Assembly (NCBI GenBank): GCA_905250075.1
Contig: CAJNOP010000029.1
Location: 1,255,264 to 1,319,263 of the forward strand
Origin: Rotaria sp. Silwood1
Taxonomy: Eukaryota; Rotifera; Eurotatoria; Philodinida; Philodinidae
Direction: 5' to 3'
Length of the DNA stretch: 64,000 bases
Under the pieces are notes generated by a model. That model saw only the letters and a program-made list of their open reading frames with translations. It was not told the DNA's origin and did not search any database. Positions within the stretch are counted from its first letter, which is position 1. Each line of letters opens with the position of its first letter. The translations under genes and the position numbers were made by a program. Positions 13,601-24,624 of the stretch are shown piece after piece.

Positions 13601-13867
13601 TTCTTCAGAGTCAATTTCATGTATCTTTATTATTTTAGTTGTTGATAAAATTAATTCAGCTGCATCATTATATGCAGAAACAATTCTAGGACATCCAATT
13701 GCTCTTTTATTTAAATCAACTGTATGTATTAATATTCATATTTGAATAAAAGATATAATTTTTGTCTTTTAAAGAATTCTCAAAGTGGTATTTCAATTGA
13801 TGGTAAATCAACCGAAACGCATTTTTTATCTAATTTAATTGAAGAAATAAAAAATTTCGTCAAATGA
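4656..13867 (+). CDS. AP3D1: AP-3 complex subunit delta
   Basis: Large subunit of the AP-3 adaptor, which sorts cargo from endosomes/Golgi to lysosomes and related organelles. There are 22 exons: 4656-4769, 4839-4934, 4997-5077, 7168-7248, 7317-7424, 7485-7614, 7681-7820, 7885-8008, 8066-8164, 8215-8360, 8831-8979, 9052-9178, 9227-9330, 9387-9612, 9666-9811, 9885-10188, 10249-11088, 12114-12383, 12448-12536, 13462-13586, 13639-13721, 13775-13867. They sum to 3675 nt (1224 aa; human about 1150-1215). The N-terminal adaptin trunk is highly conserved: MFDKSLHDLVRGIRNHKDNE, LGYDISWSSFNIIEVMSSNK, NWVLIKIIKLFGALTPLEPR, LCVQKLRILIEDSDQN. The hinge (exons 16-17) opens with LDLDAWINDPPSESDDES and then becomes Lys/Glu/Ser-rich and low-complexity. 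The C-terminal appendage-like part ends ISIDGKSTETHFLSNLIEEI plus KNFVK. Four introns (3, 10, 17, 19) are expanded by foldback elements; the others are 47-75 bp. ATG 4656 is used; an in-frame ATG at 4668 is an alternative. Confidence 0.96.
5449..5666. repeat. Foldback repeat in AP3D1 intron 3
   Basis: The left arm (from about 5449, AACTAGAATGCCCTGAAAAT...) matches the reverse complement of the right arm (to about 5666), with CTGAAA(A/G)TTTCAGCTC as the core. The perfect hairpin at 5530-5595 is nested in its centre. The CCTGAAAGTTTCA word recurs in the foldback at 14494-14624, suggesting a family of related MITE-like elements. Confidence 0.6.
5530..5595. repeat. Perfect 31-bp inverted repeat with 4-nt loop
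   Basis: Arms 5530-5560 and 5565-5595 are exact reverse complements (starts CATGAAAGATTC, loop ATTC). Directly downstream, CATGTCTTTGAGAATTC repeats part of the arm. On a transcript this would form a long perfect hairpin. It lies inside AP3D1 intron 3. Confidence 0.9.
5704..6590. mobile_element. Long-arm foldback element (~890 bp) in AP3D1 intron 3
   Basis: Terminal inverted repeats of about 240 bp: left from TTTTTTCACAC at 5704, right ending about 6590. Matching blocks include TATAGGT(C/T)GTTTTTGTAAAC and TTTTTGGTTAA(G/A)CGA near the inner side, and GATT(C/T)TAAA(C/T)T further out. No ORF of useful size lies inside. It is non-autonomous, and the superfamily is not assigned. Confidence 0.75.
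8401..8810. mobile_element. mariner/Tc1-like MITE (410 bp) in AP3D1 intron 10
   Basis: About 110 bp TIRs. The left end reads AAGAGTGTCCCATAAATTCT and the right end, reverse-complemented, reads AAAGACGGTCCATAAGTTCT; both continue with GGTCTCAA and then blocks that match through CTACTCAA(C/T)TATATCT and GAGTACTTAG. Both ends are bordered by TA, as expected for a Tc1/mariner TA target duplication. The GTCCCATAA-type terminus is also common in mariner-like elements (family knowledge). The 470-bp host intron is essentially this insertion. Confidence 0.8.
11616..11843. mobile_element. Foldback MITE in AP3D1 intron 17
   Basis: Inverted arms of about 100 bp around a short centre. Left TTTTGAACAATGCC...GAGAGATC...TTTTCTACGACCTTCCCTT; the right arm carries the reverse complement AAGGGAAGGTCGTAGAAAA...GAGATCTCTCA...GGCATTGTTAAAAA. 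It sits in a 1025-bp intron. No target duplication could be assigned. Confidence 0.75.
12820..13008. mobile_element. Short foldback MITE in AP3D1 intron 19
   Basis: About 66-bp arms: left ACCGTATTGAATTGAATAGT then TTTTTAGGTTCGAACTGATT; the right arm reverse-complemented gives ACCATACTGAGTGGAATGGT then TTTTTAGGTTCCAAATGATT. Total 189 bp in a 925-bp intron. Confidence 0.7.
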
Positions 13868-14222
13868 TAATTTCTTTTTATGTTCTTAGTCATGTCTTTT
13901 TTTTGTTCCTTCGTTGCATTCCATGTATTATTTTCAATCCTCTTTTTTCTTTTTCGTCGACAATATTGATTTGAAACAGTAATTTTTACCTTTAATAAAT
14001 AAGGCAATATCTTTATGTATCAGATAGAGAAAAAAATCGAAGCATATTTAATTTTCTGACACAGACAAATTCCTACGTGAATGTTGAAATATTTTCTTGT
14101 TCCGAATGATTGTAGTCAATATGTATGTGTGTGTATTTTTGTTTTTTTTTTTTTATTAATTATTCCATTTCCATGATTATTATGTGTAAAAAATTAAAGA
14201 TGAATATATATTTAATCATTAT

Positions 14223-14235
14223 CGATTTTTTTCAG
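14223..14235 (+). promoter_or_regulatory. Acceptor-like site abutting THOC1 ATG (trans-splice candidate)
   Basis: CGATTTTTTTCAG is followed immediately by the first ATG of THOC1. A pyrimidine tract plus CAG directly at a start codon is a 3' splice site. No upstream exon is needed to complete the protein, so it may accept a spliced leader or a 5' non-coding exon. The interpretation is inference. Confidence 0.45.
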
Positions 14236-17200
14236 ATGATTGAAAGAAATTCATCGTCATTTGAATTTATTAGACAAAATGTCGAAGTAAAAGGATTTAA
14301 TGTTTGAAAAGTAACAAGAAATAATTTATTATCTGTTTTAATTAGACTGATCTTAAGAAATTGGAATGGAATACTCAAAAAATTCGTGAAGTTATTAACA
14401 AGTGAGTGAATGAATTTTAAAAGATTATCTTCCTGATGCGAGGAACCAACCAAAGTGTGATCCGCCATTTGAACTTATATCAAACTATCAATGGATCTAA
14501 TGATTCTTGGAATGTCCTGAAAGTTTCAATGTAGCACAGGACTGTTTTTTGGAAATTCAATATTTCAACAAAGAAACATTCTTTTCGATTGAAACTTTCA
14601 AGATATTATAAGAACCATTAGATCTATCTATGGGCAAAATATTAGATCGAAGTTTTATTATTTGATTTCGTAAATATCCAAATATGGATGGAAAACTCAG
14701 TACAAAAAAACCTTATTACTCGGCTCTAGAAACCCATGGTAACGAACTCTTTCCGAATATCTCTAGTCTTAACGAGATTTCTCTGTATGATAGCCAAAAA
14801 GCTAATGATAAATTGATGAGCAAACCTCTCCAAATATTAAATCAATTTTCGATCCACATGATGTTCACTTGGCAAATAATAGAAAGTCTAGAATGGTTTG
14901 GTTTTTCAAGCCTTTGTTCTTGACGTATCGACATTTCACTAGATTAATTGCGCTTCAGGTCATGTGGAAAATTGACTTCAGACTTTGCACGAGTAAAATT
15001 CCTAGTAAGATTAGTTGATTATGCAACTATTATTTCCTTTCCGAAGACGTAAATATGTGAACAAAAATTCTCTCATGAGAAACACATCAATTTGAAGTCA
15101 ACCGAATTCAATATCAAATTTTTTACATTGTTTCTTTTTCTTTTCTTTTTTAATTTATGTAATGAATCAATCTGATCTTTAATTCAATGACTAATATTGC
15201 ATAGAAATATATTTTATTTTAATATTTTAGCTGTTAATCTTTTTTTTTTTTGTATAGAAGTAACTCACCAGAATATCGTACAGCAGTAGAACATGCATTT
15301 CGATCTGTTCTCTTCAGTCTCATGGTAAGAATAATTTGTTTATTATTTTTAGTTAATAAATTCTTTTATAGGAACAACAATTAGAAACTACACATGGTAC
15401 AAATCTTGATGATATGGAAACTTCAACATTTGTTACTGATCAATTCTTAACAAATGTTCGAAATTTAATTGGATTTGCTATTGAAGCTGTTCATAGTGGT
15501 TAGAAAAAATTTACATTTTCTTGTATTTTTTTTGAAAATCATTTTCATATCTTATTTTTAGAACTTGCTGCAGCAACAATGCCTGTTTATCTATTTAATG
15601 ATTTATTTACTTATACAACAATTGGTATCAGTGAACACATATTTGTTGTTATGGAAGAAAAAGCTTCTATATGGCGATCAGTATGTTATTATTTTCTATG
15701 AAATTTCTTTTTTTTTTTTCATCTTATAAAATTATTTATTTTTAGCCAATCTTTTTTCAGTCTGTTAAAAATGTACTTTTAAGAATGTGCAATGGTAAAT
15801 GAATCTATCCTAATTTATAAGCGAAATTTTCTAAAATATATTGAATACTTTTAGATCTATTAAAACGTTTATCAAAAACTCAAAAAACTGTCTTTTCCGG
15901 ACGTATATTGACATTTTTAGCACAACTTTTTCCGCTTAATGAAAAATCGGGTAAGAATAATATGATTATTTTGAAACAGTAAACCGTTTTTTTTTTATAT
16001 AGGTTTAAATCAAATAGGTCATTTTAATACGGAAAATGTGACAAAAATTACTAAACCTAAACAACCAATAACACCAATAGAAGAACCTGAAGTTAGTTAG
16101 AAAAATTTTTTGATTTATGTTTTAAAAATTTCATTATACATTTGATAGAAAGAAAAAAAGATGGAAGTTGATGAAGATGGTGAAATTCATGATTTGTAAG
16201 TTATTATTAAAAGAAATTTTTATTTTTTATATTTATTATTATTATAGACATCAAAAAAGTTCAGCTGAATTTTATACAAATTTTTGGATATTACAAGATT
16301 TTTTTTCAAAACCTTTTCAACTTTGGGAACGAACATCATGGAATAATTTTGTACATGTATGTGATATTCATCGGAATCGTTTTTTTTTATTGAAAAATTT
16401 TCTTTTTAGAATACAAATCAAGTGCTTGATGTTTTTACAAACAGTCAATTAGATAATGTTAAAACTGTTGCTTCATCAGATGATGCATTCTTTGCAAAAT
16501 ATTTAACAAGTGAAAAAGTTAGTAATTCATATAAAATGTTAAAAAGATATTGACTATATGTACAAAAAAATATTAGACAATTTATCATTGGAGGTTAATT
16601 ATAATGAGCTTAGATATGCATGCAATCCGAACAATACACATTCGAGTTCGATACGAATTAGTAACGTTTAACTTTGATATTTTCAAGACAGAATATTAGA
16701 ATACATTGTATCTATGCCTTTGATTGATCCGAATAGCTATAAGATACATAGGAAAAGATCTTTCGACAGATATAAGACAAAAGAATTTTGTGAGCATCTG
16801 AATACTTTATAATTGATACAATAAGAAGCAAAAGAATGAAATAAAGAACCATTCGTAAGAATAAAAATACGACTGTTGATGCTAAACTGTTTTGTTTATA
16901 TGAGACTAAACTTGAATAAAATATATTCATGATGGTGTGGAAGATGTTTCAAAACTACTATTAGGTCATTGACAACTTCTTTTTTTTTAACTATGTAAAG
17001 ACATTTCAAACTTATTTGGTATGATAATAAATGGATCTCATGATGGAAAATCTTCAATTGATAAATCTCATTTAGAAATATGCAGTATTGATGTTAATAC
17101 TGAATAATAAGTCACTGATGCCCAGTTCACTGAAGCAGTAACTATACTGACATTCACATTTGCTGCAAAGTTATGACATGAGCTCTATCAAAATATACTC

Positions 17201-19603
17201 TTTGTTGTAACTGTATGTTTGAATGCTTCACTAAACACTGATACGAGTGTGCAATAGCTACGCACAAATGATGATATCGGTAATCAGTAAACTGAAACTG
17301 CACATCAATGATCTCATTTGAATTTCTGTATAAAATATGAGTAAGTTGTATTGAGATTAAGAAAAATCAGCAACAATCTCAATAGATGGATGAGCGGTCT
17401 CCATCGAAATATGACCTTAGGAGTTTTTAATAGTATTTGCATGTAATATTTGAACTACAGTAATTCAAAGTTTATTTTTTTATATGAAAATTTTCACGTT
17501 ATGAACTTTATACATTATTTTCTCCCTATCCAAAAAAAAAGATATTTATTTGAACTTTCAAGGCAAACTCTTTTAACTTTATAGACAGCTACTTAAAAAC
17601 CCAAATATGAAACCACTGGATAGCCAAATGTCAAAGTTACTGTTGCGAAAATTCTGTTTTTTTTTCTCTATAGTTATTAGAACTACAATTGAATGATGTA
17701 ACATTTCGACAAAACATACTTGTTCAATTTCTTATTATATTTCAATACCTTGTTTTACCTGTAAAATTCAAACAACCACAACAAACACTTAATGAAGAAC
17801 AATCTCAATGGATTAAAAAAACAACCAATCAAATTAATGATGTAAATTTTTTCAAAAGATTACTTTCATTCTAATCAAATCTGTTTTTTCTTTATAGCTA
17901 TTAAAACAGACTGGAACAAATGCTGATGTATTTACTATTTGTATTCAGGTTTGAACATCAAATTTTACGAATTTAAGAAAAATAAAATAATATCTATTTC
18001 AATATTTAGCATATACTTAAACGAGAAGAAATGTGGAATCTTTGGAAAAATAATGGTTGTCCAGATTTTTCGAAATCTAAACTCAATTTTCAGAAAAAAA
18101 ATTCCAATCAAAGTTATGCACCATATCGATTATCCGATAATATTCGGTAATATAAATACAATATTTATCTAATAATTAATGGAGAGGAGTTAAAAGTCGA
18201 TGGACTTGGCTGTATCACGAATAATTCGGGCATAGAAATAACTGGCGCTTCGCAGTTTTCCATGCTTGAAAGAGGACAAATATCTTTATCAAAGCATGTA
18301 AAAAGCACACAAGCAAACAATGATCAGGTCTCAGTGATCATTTTCGAAACTATAATCATAAAAGTTTTCTCTTTGCATGTTGATTTTTCAGAAAGCCGTT
18401 CGATAGAGAAAATCAAGGTCTCTCAATCTACTTAGGACAAACCTCTCCAAATGGTTCCATTGTCATGTTATAAGTATTCTTCTAAAACCTTCGAAATCCA
18501 CCAACGGATCGACTACTCACTCCGATACTGATACTATGGCAATCGAACCATTTTGAGAAGTCGGTCTTGTCTAAATTGAAAAACCTTGATTTTTCTCTAT
18601 CGAATGACTATCTTGAAAATAAATGTGTAATGTGAAGATTTTTATGAACATGGGTTTAAAACTCATCACTAAACGCTAACCATTGCTCTGTTGTTTGATA
18701 TTGACATGGTTTGATAAAATTATCTGTCCTCTTGCAAATAGTGAAAATTGTAGAGTATCAAGTGTTTATATGCTTGAGTTATTCGTAATACAACCAAGTT
18801 CATGGACTTTCTGAACAGATACTAATATCAAAATGTTAGTTGCAACATTCTTTTCTCATTGATATCTAATTCAATGAAAGTAGTCAAGAAAAGTTCTAAC
18901 AGACTGATTTAATTTCTTACGCGTTCCTCTCCTCTCTTTTAATTATTTTCTTTGTTTTTTGTTTCTCAGACAATCAATACAGCAAGCATCAAAACGTCGA
19001 ACAATGAATTTTGAAGAATTAAGAAATACCAGTCAACAATTTATTCCATCTATTCGTGAATTTTTTGAACCAATTATTGAACAACTTCAAACAGTTTCAT
19101 TAAAAGGATCAACAAATGATTCTAATGATAATAAAGAACAAATAACAAAAGAACTTGAAAAAGAACGTGAACGAATATTACAACAAGATCCATCACTTGT
19201 TTGGCGTGCCTTACGTTTATTAGCACGTCAATCACCATATTTTTTCGTTCATAATACTCAAACAGTACCAAGTATGGCACAATTTCTTGTTTCAACATGT
19301 GAAAAAATTCGACGTGAATATATAACATTATCAACAACAACAACAACACCAATAACATTGGCTGCACCAACACCTCCACCAGCAACATCAACAACAAATA
19401 ATGAAGTTGATGATGAAGATACAACAATGGATGATGAACCACTTGAAAATCCACCAAGTACAGGTGATACAACGAATACTGATCAAGAAATTGAAGAAGA
19501 AACAACAACAACGACAACACCTTCGATACCTAAAGTTGAAGAAGACGATGATGATGATAATCGTGAAAGACGATTTTCATCAACAAAACGAACAACAAAA
19601 TAA
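14236..19603 (+). CDS. THOC1: THO complex subunit 1 (HPR1)
   Basis: Core subunit of THO/TREX, which couples transcription to mRNA export. Fifteen exons: 14236-14286, 14346-14401, 15258-15324, 15372-15498, 15562-15680, 15746-15794, 15855-15950, 16003-16091, 16149-16195, 16248-16356, 16410-16517, 17674-17841, 17898-17948, 18010-18146, 18970-19603; total 1908 nt (635 aa). Family blocks: [86 protein letters not shown] and [15 protein letters not shown]. The C-terminal region after about residue 530 is a Thr-rich, acidic low-complexity tail (TTTTTTP runs, EEDDDDDN) and lacks the death domain of vertebrate THOC1. The first two exons are less conserved, so the exact N-terminus is less certain. It starts 368 bp after the AP3D1 stop. 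Introns 2, 11 and 14 are 856, 1156 and 823 bp. Confidence 0.93.
14494..14624. repeat. Short foldback repeat in THOC1 intron 2
   Basis: The arm GATCTAATGATTCTTGGAAT...CTGAAAGTTTCAAT at 14494 is mirrored by ATTGAAACTTTCAAG...AAGAACCATTAGATC ending at 14624. Arm length is about 37 bp. The core word is shared with the foldback in AP3D1 intron 3 (5449-5666). Confidence 0.65.
16518..17673. other. THOC1 intron 11, no recognised content
   Basis: A 1156-bp intron, much larger than the usual 45-70 bp here. I could not see a convincing inverted repeat or ORF in it. It may be an older, decayed insertion. Confidence 0.35.
18181..18822. mobile_element. Long-arm foldback element (~640 bp) in THOC1 intron 14
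   Basis: The two halves are inverted copies over nearly the whole length. Outer: GACTTGGCTGTATCACGAAT (left) against ACTTGGTTGTATTACGAATA (right, reverse-complemented). Inner: TTCGATAGAGAAAATCAAGG against TTCGATAGAGAAAAATCAAGG minus one base. No ORF is present. It occupies most of an 823-bp intron. Confidence 0.8.
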
Positions 19604-19820
19604 TCTCATGTGTTTTTTTTTCTTAATTTTCTTTTTTCCTGTTTCAACACGGTACAATATGTTCTTGTATTTTTACTAAAAGAATTTAAATGAAAGAGAA
19701 ACAAATCAAATTAAGTCTTATCTTTTAATTTAATATTATTCGTCATTACTAAAGTTTTTCTATAAGGAAAAAAAGAAGAGTCATTTGATGATCAGTCTAA
19801 TCTTGTTTTGTGTGAGTTAT

Positions 19821-19830
19821 TGAGTTTTAG
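19821..19830 (+). promoter_or_regulatory. Acceptor-like site before CCNQ ATG (trans-splice candidate)
   Basis: TGAGTTTTAG ends 10 bp before the CCNQ start codon and 227 bp after the THOC1 stop. Like the THOC1 site, it is an unpaired 3' splice-site-like sequence. It is weaker because the pyrimidine tract is short. Confidence 0.3.
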
Positions 19831-19840
19831 ATTAAATAAA

Positions 19841-21638
19841 ATGACATCATTAGCAACAATAACCGATGATGAAAAAAAACGTTATGTTATTATGAGTTAT
19901 ATGTTTGAATGTGGTAAATAATTAAAGTTTTATTTATTAAAAACATAAGTTTTGTTGTTTCTTTTTTAATTTTTTAGCGGCTAAACTTCGATTGAGTATT
20001 GTAACAACAGCATCAGCTGCTGTTATTTATCATAAATGTTCTCGTTATCTTGAAAAATCAGATTTTGATCAATATGTAAGTTTGAAATGTGCTATTATAT
20101 TATTTTTAAGTTTATTCTATAGACTTTGGCAGCAACAGCTTTATCACTAGCAAGTAAATATGAAGAAGAACATGTCAAAATTCGAGATTTAATCAATGTT
20201 ACATATCGGTATGTTGCATAAAATAATAAACGAAATGCATGTTCATATTAAAGCGAAAAATTTCAATGCCTTTTCTTAATAGAAACTGTCTCTTTTGATA
20301 TATAGTACAAATAAACTAGAAGACATGATAATTAGTCACATTAATTACTACTAAAATGCTATGTCGATTCTCTTTCGACTATGTAATCGTCTTTAAAGCT
20401 CTTACTAAAGACTCATATATATGGATAGGAAATCTAGGAATTTTTATTGTAGCTGCCATTTAGAGTTCATTGAGCCTAAAATATTTCGATCCGGATTCGG
20501 ATTCAAACCTTGACCTAATTGATTAAATTTTTTCGAATCCAGGCTGGGTCGAGTTTTACTTTGATATTCTTAATGAAGTTTTATAATCAGACTTAGATAA
20601 TCGTTCTGAAAATATGAGATATTTTTTCCGGTTTCTTGTATGGGATGACCAGCGCAGTCTACACACTTTTCAGATGATTACAATCATCAAATCAAAAATT
20701 TTTGGAAATGATTAACAGAAAAATATCTAGCTCGGATTCAACCGAAACTGGCCTGACAGGCTCTAATACTATTTCATTCTAATAAGCATAGAATCAGAAA
20801 CGATAGTTTAATGGAAGAGACAGAGCAGTATCTATTTTCAATATGGATATTTAAGTTAACGAAATTTCAAAACCCATTTGAATTTGATTCATTTATTATA
20901 AAACACAAAATACAGGCAAAAGATAAGAATCTTATATACATATAAGAAAAAAAGCTGACACTTCGTTGAAAATTTGAAACATAATCTCGTCATAGCTATT
21001 ATCACGTCTGTGTGGCGCTTGAACTCTATGATACCGCTAATGGAACTGTTTATTCATTTTTTTAAAAATCTTTTTAGAACACTTCATCCAAATCGACCAC
21101 ATTTACGTATATCAAATGAATATTATCGTTTACGTAATACATTAGTAGATTGTGAATTATTTCTAATTCGTATACTTGGTTTTCATTTTCAATTTAATCA
21201 TCCAAATAAATATCTTCTTCATTATTTTGATACATTAAGTAAATGGATAGCAATAACACCATCAACACCAATTAAAAATAATATTAATTTAATTGATATT
21301 GCTATGTCTATTCTACAAGATACATATTATGACTATACATTAATTAAAGATTTTTCACCACAACATATTGCAATTGTGATTATTTATCTTGTAATTAAAA
21401 CTTATGGTTTGGATATACCAGGTGTAACGAATGAAGATGAACATATTCATTGGATGAAAGTAATACAACAGAAAATTATTACAAACAAAAAAGAAAATCT
21501 TAATTCTTTTTTTATCTATAGGTATTTAGTTCAACAATAACCAATGATATTCTCGTTCAAATCATTACTCGAATTAATACTCTTTATAAATATGTTGAAC
21601 GAACATTAGAACATTCATCATCAACTAAATCTCATTAG
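19841..21638 (+). CDS. CCNQ: Cyclin-Q (cyclin-related protein FAM58A)
   Basis: Cyclin partner of CDK10 (family knowledge). Five exons: 19841-19913, 19978-20075, 20123-20208, 21078-21459, 21522-21638; total 756 nt (251 aa, matching the usual 250 or so). The cyclin box is seen in AAKLRLSIVTTASAAVIYHK, LAATALSLASKYEEEHVKIR and DLINVTYR, followed by YYRLRNTLVDCELFLIRILG, FNHPNKYLLHYFDTLSKW and DFSPQHIAIVIIYLVIKTYG. The C-terminus VFSSTITNDILVQIITRINT matches the end of the family. Intron 3 is 869 bp, the others 44-64 bp. The third gene of a tight plus-strand series after AP3D1 and THOC1; no functional link is known. Confidence 0.93.
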
Positions 21639-24624
21639 TCACAATTTTTGTTTGTTTACTTGTCTTGTTAACAAATTGTTTGTCTAAGTAAAGATCATGT
21701 AATGCAAAAGTCTATATTGTTTGTAGATTCTGTTTTTTTTCCACTATTACACTTGCATTCTATAATCTTGTAAAATAGTCAAAGAGACGATAGTCGTTGA
21801 CTAGCGAAGAAAAAAACGACCCACAAAACGAGATAACGAATTATGGCGAAATATTATATAACCTGTTGCAATAACATATCTTGGGCATACTAAAAATAAT
21901 GGCAGGGGTACTTTAGTTCTCTAGAAAAAGCTTGAAGAAACTTCCTCCCTACATTTACTGATAGTAAACACGCGGCTGCATTTTTCTACGCTGTTCTATC
22001 ATTCTTCAGCTAATATCATAATAGCAAAATTTTCATCAAACCTGCTTCACTATCATGCATGGCGCTTACATTAGTCTATATTATCTTTGACATGTATTCT
22101 TTTTGTTCTTCTCTAATGCGTAACTGTTTAGATTATATATTAGAGTCTACAAAAAGTAGTGACAATGGAATAAAAACGAGATACAGAAACAAGTAGACCG
22201 TGCTTCATCTTCGATCTCTTATTGGCATCTACGGAACCATTGAGATCATCTTTTAACTGTCCTAAGAGAAGCAGCTTCATCATTGCAAACAGAACATAAC
22301 TCATCATACATAATTCTTGCTTGAACATTAAATGCAGTGCGTACTTTAATGCAGAAGCAAAAATTTTCCTTATGCCTCTAAAATAAAGATGAAAAGTATC
22401 ATGGTTCAACCGAACTTTATTTTTCTTGAGAACACCCTAATAGACTACAGATACAAGCAAAACAAACTAGCCACGTGTCTTTATATATGTATATGTACTA
22501 GACAAAATTAAACTTGAGCAAAATTGTTTTTTAATTAGAAAAAAAAGCTACGGAATAGTTTTTTTGTATGTTAAAGTAAATTCGAACTATCATTTGCAGT
22601 AACAGAACATGATACGTACTTCTTTATTTAACTAGACGCAGTAGTCATTTCTACTAATTCATATTGTAATTCATGCACCAAATCACTTCTTATGCGTCGA
22701 CATCGGAAAATGGGTTTCTGAAGCATTTCTACGAACGAATCAATTAACGTTTTTAATTTTTAGACCGTTGAATTCGGAGAGAAGGCAGTTATTATTTTAT
22801 GATCGAGAATACATGAACAAAAAAATTTCATTTTTTGTTAGAACATAGCTGTAAAAGATTTAACAGGATGGTATATTTTCATTTTACATAGTATCTATGA
22901 ACTACCTTGAATTCAAAGACAAATACATCTCGATAAAAACACTACTCAAAAGACATAAGCTTAAAACTTGCTAAGATAGACTAAATTTCAATTAAAGTTA
23001 AACATAATAATAGTCAGAGTTGACATGAGCATCTAGTTGAGTTTGGAATGCTTGAATGGATTTATAAAAATTCTTTTTGAAAAACGACTATGATAGGAAT
23101 GCAGCTTTATAAATATAATAGGCTATTTCATTTAAACCAAAGTTCAAAAAATATAGTCGCATTAAAAACAGAGAATAAAAAATTCGAATGTTTTTTTTCT
23201 GTTACCGATAGAAAAAATAATAAACGATTCTTCTAGTATATATATTTCAGTTTATTTTTTGACTGCTCTATTTCAGTTGCTGCTTACTAGAGATAAACAT
23301 CGAGTGTGTTCTTTTTTGAAATCATTTTAGATTTCTTTATCTGTTATCTTTTGTTTAAGTGGATTCGTATCGTTTTTTATTTAGTAAGGTATGTCGTATG
23401 TCGTCTCTTTTGTTTTGATAGTACTAATGTGAACTGAAAAATCAGCAAAAGTAAAGAGTTAATTGGTATATTATCAAAAGATGCAATCCCAAATTATTGA
23501 AGAAGGGCTATGCGCCACATACCATGGATTACACTACTATTTAAACAACAAATTAAACTTTTAATTTTATTTGTGTTTATAAACATTCATTATGCTCTAA
23601 TATTGGATCTACGACAGATGCGCATGAACTAAAAAAATTCATCGTTATACTTCAGAAGACAACAAAGATACAAAGCGGTAACAGAACCAAAAAAACTTGT
23701 ATTTTATTAACAAAATCACAAATATAATACTTAGATTTGTAAACAAACAGTTTTATTTATGTGACACTTTTGGTTTTTACATCATATTCTTAATGAGAAA
23801 ATAGAATCAAAAAAGATTTTAACCAGTAATTACAGTTAATGAGCTAGCTGGTAATATAGTTACTTGTGTGCTTATATTTTAGTGTCTGAGCTTTTTACTA
23901 CCAGCTATTCTTCTCACAAAAATTTAAGATAGTTGATATAATGTTGTGATGAAATCGAATATTCAAAATCAAACAGTTCTTCGCATTGACACAGTCTGAT
24001 AGACAACATTTGTCCAAAAATCTGTTGGTTTTCTAATGTCAGACTTTTCCACAATGTTCCAAATCATTCATTACAATGTCTTTTGGAAGGGATACTCAGT
24101 CTCAAAAGGGTTAATATATACGACAGAGTCATTTCAAGATGATCAAAAACTAATTTTTACATTTAACTACTGAACTTATTAATATCATTCTCTACCTTCT
24201 CAAAAGGATTTCAAGTTCCTATCTCTTTATATTTTTATTTTATTTCAGAGTATAAATATCAATTTGTCATCTCGTGCTTAATTTTCAGGATCTTCTAATA
24301 TTATAAGTATGAGACACATTCGGTGCAATGTACCATTCTTGTTACAAATCGCTCACGTAATCTTGCTTCTCATGTAAATAAATACTCATCAATCCATCAT
24401 TCAATACTCCCGTATTCCCCAGATAAAAAATACATCGAAAATATTTAGTCTATACAAAAAAGCTAGCAATCTACTAGCCATTGAACTTTCAGCAATCATT
24501 CATTTTCCCCAATATATACGTAGAATATACTATGGTTTTTACTATCAGTCAATATATAGAGAATACTTCTGTGAACCTTTTACCAAAAATAAAAGTCTTA
24601 CTGCCACTGCTTATGGTATGTTCA
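21639..24624. other. Gene-free stretch
   Basis: About 3 kb with no recognised exon. The longest open stretch (22140-22409, minus, 89 codons) has no motif I recognise and is probably chance. A few short AT-rich repeats, but no clear long inverted repeat, were seen. Confidence 0.4.

Noticed and set aside
19122..19520. 132-codon minus-strand open frame rich in Leu
   Set aside because: It is the antisense shadow of the Thr-rich tail of THOC1.
22140..22409. 89-codon minus-strand open frame
   Set aside because: No motif, no splice context and no neighbour supporting a gene; consistent with chance.
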